Below, one piece after another: positions 26,310-33,972 of a stretch of 64,000 bases of DNA. The notes below the pieces were generated by a model that was given only the letters and a program-made list of their open reading frames with translations, had not been told where the DNA came from and ran no database searches. The translations under genes were made by a program, and so were the position numbers. The first letter of the stretch is position 1; each line of letters opens with the position of its first letter. This DNA is from Novosphingobium sp. 28-62-57 (GTDB taxonomy: Bacteria > Pseudomonadota > Alphaproteobacteria > Sphingomonadales > Sphingomonadaceae), in NCBI GenBank assembly GCA_002256985.1, contig NCGO01000004.1:235068-299067 (forward strand), in the 5' to 3' direction.

Positions 26310-26558
26310 CGGTTGCTTAGCCTACGCCGGAGCGTCTGGCCGACAGGCCATCTCTCCCAATACCCATGCGAAAAACGCAGCGTCCGTTTTCGCGAAGCAG
26401 CGTCGCCGCCGCTTCACCCTCTTTGCTGCTTCTGCGCGAAACGCCGTATCTGCTAACTCTTAGACCTGCTTGCACTAAGCCGCCCGCACCGGTTACGCTC
26501 CCTTAAGTCCGGGCCGCTAATGTCCGGCCCTTGCCGCCAGTTCGAGTGGGAATAGCCG

Positions 26559-27740
26559 ATGCACGATGATCAGCGCCAACGCTTGCTGGAACCGCTGGCC
26601 TATCATCGCGATGTCGTGGCCTATCTGAATCAACACGAACGCCATGCCTGGGAATGGTCCGCTTCCGGCGCGCAAGCGCAAGAGGCCGATGAGGTGCGCG
26701 AGACCATGCTGCGTGGCACTTATCGGCTTGAACCGGCTGGCCACGCCGCGGTGTTCGAAGCCTGCCAGACCGCGATGGCACGGCTTGGCATCGCAGCGCC
26801 GTGCACTCTCTATCAGGCCAACGATGGCAGCATGAACGCCTCGCTCGTCTACGTTCCAGGCGAAATTCACCTCGTATTCTTCGGCCCCATTCTGGAAAAG
26901 CTTGGGCCTGAAGAACTGCTGGCGCTGATGGGTCACGAGTTGTCGCACTATCTGCTGTGGTCGATGGGGGAGGGCGATCACTACCGCGCCAGCCGCCTGT
27001 TCGATCATGCACTGTCCTACCCCGATGCCAAGCCCTCGCACCGCGAAACCGCTCGGCTGTTGAGCCTCAATACCGAACTCTTCGCCGATCGCGGCGCTGC
27101 CATCGCAGCAGGCGCGATGGAGCCTGCGGTCGCCGTGCTGGTCAAAGTGATGACTGGCCTTACCACTGTCGATCCGCAAGCCTATCTGCGCCAAGCGCAA
27201 GAGGCCGAGGCCAAGGGCGGCAAATCGCAAGGGCAATCGCACCCCGAAATCTACCTGCGCGCCCGCGCTCTGCAATTGTGGTGGGAGGAAAGCCCCGATC
27301 TGGCAGACTGGCTGGACCGGCACTTGCAAGGGCCGCTGTCGATTGAATCGCTCGATCTGATGGGGCAGGTGCGCCTGACCCGGCTGACCCGCGCGTTCCT
27401 TGCCCGCTTCATCGTCGATATCGCAGGCGGCAGCAACGAGATCGTCACGCAAGTGCGCGCGGTATTCCCCGACTTTGGGCAGGAGGAAGAAGCCCGGATT
27501 ACCCTTGCCGAGATCGGCATTGAGCGGATTGACGATGCCACGCGTGATTACTTCGTGGCGCTGATGTTCGATCTGGCCATGGCAGACCCGGACGCGACCG
27601 ATATGGTCATGCTTGCCGCCGCCAAGACCGCCGCTGAAATCGGCGCGACCGAACGGCTGACAGGCGCGCTGCGGCGCGACCTCAAATGGACCAAGGCGCG
27701 CACCGACAAACTGGTGGCAAAGGCGGCAAAGGCAGCATGA
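26559..27740 (+). CDS. Soluble M48-like zinc metallopeptidase
   Basis: The protein has 393 residues, without signal peptide or membrane helices. The zinc motif is MGHELSHYLL (HExxH near residue 129) and the third ligand is probably the Glu of TELFADRGAA (near 172), as in M48 peptidases. The C-terminal half is helical and shows no known domain (a tellurite-resistance TerB-like helical bundle is conceivable but unproven). Its stop overlaps the start of the giant helicase (ATGA), so the two are translationally coupled and presumably act together. Cytosolic placement and coupling to a nucleic-acid enzyme are unlike HtpX or Oma1. Confidence 0.82.
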   Translation: MHDDQRQRLLEPLAYHRDVVAYLNQHERHAWEWSASGAQAQEADEVRETMLRGTYRLEPAGHAAVFEACQTAMARLGIAAPCTLYQANDGSMNASLVYVPGEIHLVFFGPILEKLGPEELLALMGHELSHYLLWSMGEGDHYRASRLFDHALSYPDAKPSHRETARLLSLNTELFADRGAAIAAGAMEPAVAVLVKVMTGLTTVDPQAYLRQAQEAEAKGGKSQGQSHPEIYLRARALQLWWEESPDLADWLDRHLQGPLSIESLDLMGQVRLTRLTRAFLARFIVDIAGGSNEIVTQVRAVFPDFGQEEEARITLAEIGIERIDDATRDYFVALMFDLAMADPDATDMVMLAAAKTAAEIGATERLTGALRRDLKWTKARTDKLVAKAAKAA

Positions 27741-30700
27741 CCGACGATAGCGCCCACAGCCCTCAAGCTACCGCCGCCACCGCGAACCGCCTGTTACGGG
27801 CGGTGCTGGAAGACCAGAAGCTCCTGCCCGCCGATGATCTGGTCCATACTATGCTGGGCCTGATGCGGCAAGTGGCAGCCCTGCACGCGCAGGGCCGCGT
27901 CGCCCGGATCGCGCTCGATTCCGTGGTGGAACTGGACGACGGCCAACTGGCCCTGATTGACCCTGCAGGCATCGCCCCTGCGGCCAATCTCAAGGCCATC
28001 CGTGAAGTGCAGCCCCACGCCTCCAGTGCGCTCAAACTTGTTGGCAATTACCGCGTCACGCAAGATGAGGAACGCGGGACCAAGGTTGATGACCTCTCGG
28101 TGCTGGGCGATGATGAGGTCACGATCACCGGCCCCGTCTACATCACCCGGCTGCGCAACTGGGAGCTGGAGCTGGGCCATCACGATGAAATCACTGATGT
28201 TTTCCAGCTGGGCATGGTCATGGCCGCGCTCGCCTGCGGGCTTGATCCGGCCGAGTTTGACGATGTCGAACGCTTCTCGCTCAACCGCGACAATCTGTTC
28301 GCCATCGCCCCCCGGCTCCACCCGGTCATCGCCTCGCTGATCCTCGAAGCGACAGAACTCAATCGCCATGACCGCGCCACCAGCGTCGCTGAACTGGCGC
28401 GCAGGCTCGATACCTGGCGCGATCAGCCGGTCGGGATCGAAGTGCAGCGTGTGCTGGCTCAGGCACAAGGCGTGCCCGGCCGCCGCACCGCCGTGCTGGC
28501 CCATCTGCGCGATCGCTTGTTCGATCTGTCACGCCGCAACCGGCTGATCCACTTTCGCGCAACGCAAAGCTCGATCAACTTCACCGATGCCAGCATCCCG
28601 CTCGTCATGCGCATCGAAAGCATCCGAGCCGACGCGCTGTGCACGTGGAAAGGCATGTTTGCCTCAAATCTGCTGGGCGGCAAGCCCGTGCCGCTCAACC
28701 ACTGGCTGCGCTTTGAAGATCAGCCGCAGATCCCCTCGCAGCTTGACCGGATCATTCAGGAAAACGTCCGCAACCGTAACGAATACGGCTTTTCCAGCCT
28801 GCGCCTGACAGTCGCCTTCCTGCACTGGCACAACTTGCGCGAAGCGCCCGAGGAACGCATCAGTTCGCCCCTGCTGTGGCTGCCGGTGGAAGTCATCCGG
28901 CGCAAGGGCGTGCGCGATCAGTATGTGATGACCTGCAAGGGCTCGGTCGCCGAATTCAATCCTGCCCTGCGCCACATGCTGCGCCAGCTTTACGCCATCG
29001 AACTGCCCGAAACGGTCGACCTTGCCGAAACCCCGATCGAGGCGATCCACGAAGCGATCCGCACCCAAATCCACGCCAGCGAACCCGGCGTGCGGCTGGA
29101 CTTGCAGGAACGCCCAGCCATCCGCCTGATCCTTCAGCGCGCGATCCAGCGGGTCAACCACTTCAACCGCCGCCGTTCGGGCCGCAAGGAAACGATCAGC
29201 GCCAAGGCCGATTTCAACTACGCTCGCGATGATTATCGCCCGCTGGGCCTCGCGCTGTTCCAAAAGTTCGTAAAGCCCGATCCCCTGCCGCAACGGCTTG
29301 CCGCAGGCGGTGGTTCGGGGCCGAAGCAGCAGTTCGCCGTCGCCCAGACCGAAGCCTTGGCCTATGGCAAGGCCGGGGGTGAGGGGCACAAGTTTGCGTG
29401 GGACATCGATCTCACGCAAGTCACGTTGGCCAATTTCAACTACCAAAAGATGTCGCTCGTGCGCGATTACAACGCGCTGATCGATACGACCGTGACGCAG
29501 CCAGCCTTCGATCAAGTGTTCTCCATCGATCCGCGCTCTTTTGCCAGCGATGCCCCGCCGCCGATCCCGCCTGCGGAACAATGGGGCGTGGTGCCCAGCG
29601 ACGCCACGCAGGATCAGGCGGTGGCCTTTGCCCGCAGCGGACGCAGCTTCATCATTCAGGGGCCGCCGGGCACCGGCAAATCGCAGACGATCACCAATCT
29701 GATCGCCGACTTTGCGGGCCAAGGCAAACGCGTGCTCTTCGTCTGCGAAAAGCGCGCCGCGCTCGATGTGGTGTTCCACCGGCTGGGGCAGGCGGGCCTC
29801 GATGGCCTTGCCACGATCATCCACGATTCGCAGGACGACAAAAAGGCCTTCATCGCCGATCTGCGCGATCACTATGAACGCTGGGGCCGCACTGCTGACG
29901 GGCTGGAAGATGCCATCGCCACCCGCGCACAGACCGTGGCCACGCTGCAGGACCAACTATCGCAAATCGCCGCGTTCGAAAAGGCCGTGGGCCACACGGC
30001 CAGCGATGGCGAACATCCCTTGCGCGATTTGGTGCGCCGCGCCGCCGCTTTGCCCGCTGTGCCTCCCGGCATAGGCATCGCCGCGCGTGAGGCTTTGCCT
30101 GCCGTCGCCCTTTGGGACCGCCATCGCGATATGGCCGCGCGCGTGTTCCGCGCGATGCACGAGATTGTCGGCACGCCCAGCCTTGCCGCCCATCCGCTGG
30201 CCCGCCTGAACGGACAGGTCCTGCGCGAAGACCGTCCCTACGCCAACATTTCCGCCGCGGCTGACAGTGCCGAAGCGCACCTGCAACGCCTTGATCCGCT
30301 GCTGGAAGACACCGCGCTGCCGCTGACCGGCAACACCACGCTTGTAGAAGCAATGGCGCTGGCCGAATGCGCCGAACGCATGGTCGCCACCGGTCTTGCC
30401 CGCACCCCCGGCCTGCTCGATCCACTCTCGCCGGATTCACGAGCCCTGCAGGCTGATCTTGCAAACCTCGCCACGCTGAAAGGCGCCGAAGTCATCGCCG
30501 CCAGCGCCGCGCAAGGCTGGCACGATCCGCTCGACCCGGCAGACACCGCCGCCGCGCTCGAACTGGCGCGGGCCAAGGAGGGCTCGTTCCTCGCCTTCCT
30601 CAGCGGCCCATGGCGCGCGCTGAAAGCCACGGTGCAGGCCCGCTATGATTTCGCCTCGCACGCGGTGAAGCCCAAAGTCGCTGCGGTGCTTGAACTCCTG

Positions 30701-33214
30701 TCTGCGCTCCACGAAGCCCGCGCGAAACGCACTGCCGCCAGTGCCTCGCTCGAACAGCGGCTTGGCACGCCCGATCTGGCCGCATTGCTGGACTTGCGTT
30801 CGCAACTGGCTGACACCGCACAAGGCAATGCCCAGCAGCCGCTGCTAGCGCTGGCCCGGTCCGCTTATGGAGCCACCGCGCTGGCCCGCACCGCCCAAGC
30901 CGCCCCCACATTGCGCGCGCTGGAGCAGACGCTTGCGCCCGTAGTGCAAAGCCCAGGCGCAATGTCGCTCGATGCCTTGGCCGAATGGCTGCGCGACTTG
31001 CGCGAGAGCCTTGATGATCTGCCCGATCTCCTGCCGCACCTTGCCGAAGTCCACGCCGCCGATCCAGCGGTCGCGGCCATGCTCACCACGCTGCCCATGC
31101 CGCTTCCGGCCATCGAAGCTTTGGTGGTGGACGAAGCCATCGCTCGGCGGGAACGCGCCAACCCCGATATCCGCCGCTTCGATATCGACCGCCTGATTGC
31201 CATCTCCCGCCGCGCCGCTGCTGCGCGCGATCTGCTGCGCGATCAGAACTCGGTCGCCATCCGCGCCAACTTGCACCGCAAATTCCGCGACAATGTGCGC
31301 AAGTCCGAAACCTCGGTCACCCAGCTCGACAGCGCCGGTCGTGCCTTCAAAAAGGTCTACGCCACCGGGCGGCGCGAGCTGGAGCACGAATTCGGCAAAT
31401 CGATGCGCTACAAATCCATCCGCGAACTGGCGAGTGGTGACACGGGCCGCGTGGTCAACGATCTGAAGCCCGTCTGGCTGATGAGCCCGCTGTCCGTATC
31501 CGATACCCTGCCGCTGGAACCCGATCTGTTCGACGTGGTGATCTTCGACGAAGCCAGCCAGATCCCCACCGAAGACGCCGTGCCCGCGCTGTGCCGCTCG
31601 CGCCAGGTCGTGATCGTGGGCGATGAAATGCAATTGCCGCCCACCAGCTTCTTCTCCTCCGCGCAATCGGAAGAGGACATGGAGGTGACCGCCGAGGAGG
31701 ATGGTGAGCGCGTGTCCATCGTGCTTGATGCCGATAGCCTGCTCAGCCAGGCCGCGCGCAATCTGCCCGCCACGCTGCTGGCATGGCATTACCGCAGCCG
31801 CTTCGAAGCGCTGATCAGCTTTTCCAACGCAGCGTTCTATGCGGGTGAACTGGTGACGATCCCGGACCGCTCCTTGCGCCAGCGCCATGATGGTGCGCAG
31901 CCCGTGCAATCGGTCAGCGAGGAAGCATGGGCAACCGGGGTTGACCGCCTGCTGTCCGCGCCCATCACCACGCACCGCATGGCCGATGGCGTCTATGATC
32001 GCCGCGCCAACCTGCCCGAGGCGCGCTATATCGCCGGGCTGGTGCGCGAATTGCTGGCCCGCAAGTCTGGCCAGAGCATCGGCATCGTCGCCTTTTCCGA
32101 AGCGCAACAGTCCGAAATCGAAGACGCGCTGGAACGGCTCGCCGCGCAGGACGAGGCCTTTGCCGCAGCGCTGACGCGCGAGGTGGAGCGCGAGGACGAT
32201 GGCCAGTTCAACGGCCTGTTCGTCAAGAATCTGGAGAACGTGCAGGGCGACGAACGCGACATCATCCTGATGAGCGTCTGCTACGCGCCCGGCCCCGAAG
32301 GGCGCATGGCGATGAACTTCGGCCCGATCAACCAGCGCGGCGGGGAAAAGCGGCTTAACGTGATCTTCAGCCGCGCCCGCCTGCACATGGCCATCGTCTC
32401 GTCGATCCCGCCCGAGGCGATTACCAACATCCACAACGATGGCGCCCGCGCGCTGCGCAGCTTCCTCGCCTTTGCCGAAGCGCAATCGGCAGGCGCGCAG
32501 GACAATGCGCAGGCCGTGCTGGCCACGCTCAACCCCGATGCCGCGCGCACGTTTGATGCCGCGCTGCCGCCCGATCCGGTGCGCAGCGCCATGGCGCAGG
32601 CCTTGCGCGCCAAGGGGCACGAGGTGCACGAACATGTCGGCGGCGCCAGTTTCCGCTGCGATCTGGCCATCGTTGATCCCGCAGGCGGCGGCTATGCGCT
32701 GGGCGTGCTGCTCGATCGTGCGGCCACCGCCGATACCGCCATCGAAGAACGCTTCGTCTTCCGCCCCTGCATCCTGCGCGCCTTTGGTTGGCGCGTGATC
32801 GATGTCCCGGCCAGCAGCTGGCTGCGCGCCAAATCGGCCGTGATCGAACGCATCGAACAGGAACTGCAGCGCTCAAGCTGGGACCTCGCCACCGCCAGCC
32901 TCCCGCCCGCGCCGGAACTGGCCCCCACGCCCGATCCGCTGGCACCCACCCCCGAAGCCAGCGATAGCGCGAACCCTGCAGACGCAGAGCCCGCGCCCGA
33001 AAGCAGCCTGACCGAATACCGCCTCGTCGCCGGAGCCTCGAACAAGTTCTGGCGTGTGGGCGTCGAAGGCAACAACCTGATCGTCGAATTCGGCCGCGTC
33101 GGCACCAAGGGCCAACGCATGGTCAAAACCTTCGAAGACCCAGACCGCGCCCGCCGCGAAGCCAACAAGCTGACGCTGGAAAAGACTGGGAAGGGCTATA
33201 CCGAACATGGGTAG
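27737..33214 (+). CDS. Giant multidomain helicase: kinase C-lobe-like segment, DUF4011, split SF1 helicase, nuclease-like domain, WGR
   Basis: The protein has 1825 residues from the ATG overlapping the peptidase stop; an upstream start at 27686 is less likely. Residues 30-228 resemble a Ser/Thr-kinase C-lobe: ALHAQGRVARIALD at the catalytic loop without the HRD aspartate, IDP for DFG, DVFQLGMVM for subdomain IX. The glycine loop and VAIK lysine are absent. DUF4011 starts near 255 (LRDRLFDLSRRNRLIHFR). Walker A GPPGTGKS is at 642-649 and DEAS at 1271-1274, separated by a 620-residue insert; later motifs are WHYRSRFEALI, NVQGDERDIILMS and RLNVIFSRAR. A Vsr/MTES_1575-like domain (about 1610-1715, CDLAIVDP then LGVLLD) appears to lack catalytic residues. 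A C-terminal WGR-type domain (about 1755-1825) reads FGRVGTKGQ. ATP-dependent RNA or DNA remodelling is likely; defence or repair is inference. Confidence 0.88.
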   Translation: MTDDSAHSPQATAATANRLLRAVLEDQKLLPADDLVHTMLGLMRQVAALHAQGRVARIALDSVVELDDGQLALIDPAGIAPAANLKAIREVQPHASSALKLVGNYRVTQDEERGTKVDDLSVLGDDEVTITGPVYITRLRNWELELGHHDEITDVFQLGMVMAALACGLDPAEFDDVERFSLNRDNLFAIAPRLHPVIASLILEATELNRHDRATSVAELARRLDTWRDQPVGIEVQRVLAQAQGVPGRRTAVLAHLRDRLFDLSRRNRLIHFRATQSSINFTDASIPLVMRIESIRADALCTWKGMFASNLLGGKPVPLNHWLRFEDQPQIPSQLDRIIQENVRNRNEYGFSSLRLTVAFLHWHNLREAPEERISSPLLWLPVEVIRRKGVRDQYVMTCKGSVAEFNPALRHMLRQLYAIELPETVDLAETPIEAIHEAIRTQIHASEPGVRLDLQERPAIRLILQRAIQRVNHFNRRRSGRKETISAKADFNYARDDYRPLGLALFQKFVKPDPLPQRLAAGGGSGPKQQFAVAQTEALAYGKAGGEGHKFAWDIDLTQVTLANFNYQKMSLVRDYNALIDTTVTQPAFDQVFSIDPRSFASDAPPPIPPAEQWGVVPSDATQDQAVAFARSGRSFIIQGPPGTGKSQTITNLIADFAGQGKRVLFVCEKRAALDVVFHRLGQAGLDGLATIIHDSQDDKKAFIADLRDHYERWGRTADGLEDAIATRAQTVATLQDQLSQIAAFEKAVGHTASDGEHPLRDLVRRAAALPAVPPGIGIAAREALPAVALWDRHRDMAARVFRAMHEIVGTPSLAAHPLARLNGQVLREDRPYANISAAADSAEAHLQRLDPLLEDTALPLTGNTTLVEAMALAECAERMVATGLARTPGLLDPLSPDSRALQADLANLATLKGAEVIAASAAQGWHDPLDPADTAAALELARAKEGSFLAFLSGPWRALKATVQARYDFASHAVKPKVAAVLELLSALHEARAKRTAASASLEQRLGTPDLAALLDLRSQLADTAQGNAQQPLLALARSAYGATALARTAQAAPTLRALEQTLAPVVQSPGAMSLDALAEWLRDLRESLDDLPDLLPHLAEVHAADPAVAAMLTTLPMPLPAIEALVVDEAIARRERANPDIRRFDIDRLIAISRRAAAARDLLRDQNSVAIRANLHRKFRDNVRKSETSVTQLDSAGRAFKKVYATGRRELEHEFGKSMRYKSIRELASGDTGRVVNDLKPVWLMSPLSVSDTLPLEPDLFDVVIFDEASQIPTEDAVPALCRSRQVVIVGDEMQLPPTSFFSSAQSEEDMEVTAEEDGERVSIVLDADSLLSQAARNLPATLLAWHYRSRFEALISFSNAAFYAGELVTIPDRSLRQRHDGAQPVQSVSEEAWATGVDRLLSAPITTHRMADGVYDRRANLPEARYIAGLVRELLARKSGQSIGIVAFSEAQQSEIEDALERLAAQDEAFAAALTREVEREDDGQFNGLFVKNLENVQGDERDIILMSVCYAPGPEGRMAMNFGPINQRGGEKRLNVIFSRARLHMAIVSSIPPEAITNIHNDGARALRSFLAFAEAQSAGAQDNAQAVLATLNPDAARTFDAALPPDPVRSAMAQALRAKGHEVHEHVGGASFRCDLAIVDPAGGGYALGVLLDRAATADTAIEERFVFRPCILRAFGWRVIDVPASSWLRAKSAVIERIEQELQRSSWDLATASLPPAPELAPTPDPLAPTPEASDSANPADAEPAPESSLTEYRLVAGASNKFWRVGVEGNNLIVEFGRVGTKGQRMVKTFEDPDRARREANKLTLEKTGKGYTEHG

Positions 33215-33272
33215 GCGGCGTGGACGCAGGTAAACCGACGTTGGAAAGCCGCCCCCTGAAACCACCCGTACT

Positions 33273-33338
33273 CCCGTTCGTGTCGAGCGAAGTCGAGACA
33301 CACAGCGCGGTGTCTCGACTTCGCTCGACACGAACGGG
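33273..33338. repeat. REP-like palindromic element, copy 1
   Basis: Two perfectly complementary 29-nt arms (33273-33301 and 33310-33338) enclose an 8-nt loop. The arm contains GTGTCGAGCGAAGTCGAGAC, itself an imperfect palindrome. A near-identical element is at 36574-36639, differing only in the outermost bases and loop. It follows the helicase gene and may also terminate transcription from either side. Confidence 0.85.
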
Positions 33339-33394
33339 ACTTACTGTGAAGTGATCCTTACCCAGCGAAGCCAGCGCCCCGAAAGGCAGCCAAG

Positions 33395-33413
33395 CCCCGT
33401 GTCGAGCACGGGG
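33395..33413. repeat. Short hairpin CCCCGTG-N5-CACGGGG, copy 1
   Basis: A 7-bp GC-rich stem within a longer stretch that recurs at 35980-35998 with one change (TCGAG versus TCAAG in the loop; flanks AAG and CGAC shared). It is probably another dispersed intergenic hairpin family. Confidence 0.6.
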
Positions 33414-33591
33414 CGACGAAGATGTTGGGTCTATGTTTTACGCAACATCCGCAATGGCTTCATACCCTGCCAGGCGGCTACTCGGTACAGATCACTTAGC
33501 AGCAGACGTTCGCATTCCATCGAGATCAACGGCTGATATCTGGGTTTTGTAGATTGCGGTCCAATGGCAGAAATTGGGTGGGGAGCGGCAA

Positions 33592-33852
33592 TTACGACCT
33601 GACTTCGTCCCCGAGTGTATATTGGGGGAGTTCCGCCAATGCAGCTTCAAATCCCTCACGAATTTGGGTTTGAGTGAAACCACGGTCCCAGAGTTCAGTC
33701 ATGAGATAGGCCATCGCCTGTGGCAAAATAGGTATGTTGGGCCAAGGATTGCTTCGGTGAAGCCCTCGAAGCTCACCGGCAAATGATTGGACTGCGGCCA
33801 GGCCTGCATCCTGCCAAGCAGCATCGGAGTCTTCTTCAGTTATTCCGCTCAT
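33592..33852 (-). CDS. Hypothetical protein (86 aa)
   Basis: ATG 33852 to 33592. An acidic N-terminus (MSGITEEDSDAAWQDAG) is followed by an amphipathic region (MAYLMTELWDRGFTQTQIRE, then GFEAALAELP). Composition is that of a normal soluble protein with codon third positions less GC-biased than neighbours. The Shine-Dalgarno sequence is weak. No recognised family. It stands alone between hairpin repeats, convergent with the helicase gene. It could be a real small protein or a remnant. Confidence 0.5.
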   Translation of the reverse strand: MSGITEEDSDAAWQDAGLAAVQSFAGELRGLHRSNPWPNIPILPQAMAYLMTELWDRGFTQTQIREGFEAALAELPQYTLGDEVRS

Positions 33853-33972
33853 TTACCGAACTTACCTACTGGACCAAAGGTCTGCAACGGCGTCGTTTCC
33901 TGAAACGCAGCTTCTGTCGAACACCAACTCAAAGCCGCCATCGCACCAACACCCAGAAAGCCCCCCCGCAGC

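Larger units (their letters stand above)
33215..33591. other. Intergenic region between the helicase and a small leftward gene
   Basis: It contains the long hairpin at 33273-33338 and a smaller one at 33395-33413, described separately. The rest (33420-33591) is less GC-rich than the surrounding genes and shows no convincing reading frame, promoter or RNA gene. Confidence 0.5.

Noticed and set aside
30845-32635. 596-codon frame on the - strand
   Set aside because: Complementary to the conserved helicase motifs; composition rich in His, Arg and Gln, no domain seen.
26559-33214. Direct call as a Mokosh system
   Set aside because: The kinase-like segment lacks catalytic residues, no PLD phosphodiesterase gene or domain is visible, and the partner is a peptidase; the likeness is reported only as a lead.
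33273-33338. Terminal inverted repeat of an insertion sequence
   Set aside because: It is a self-contained hairpin with an identical hairpin elsewhere, not a pair of element ends; no transposase lies between the copies.
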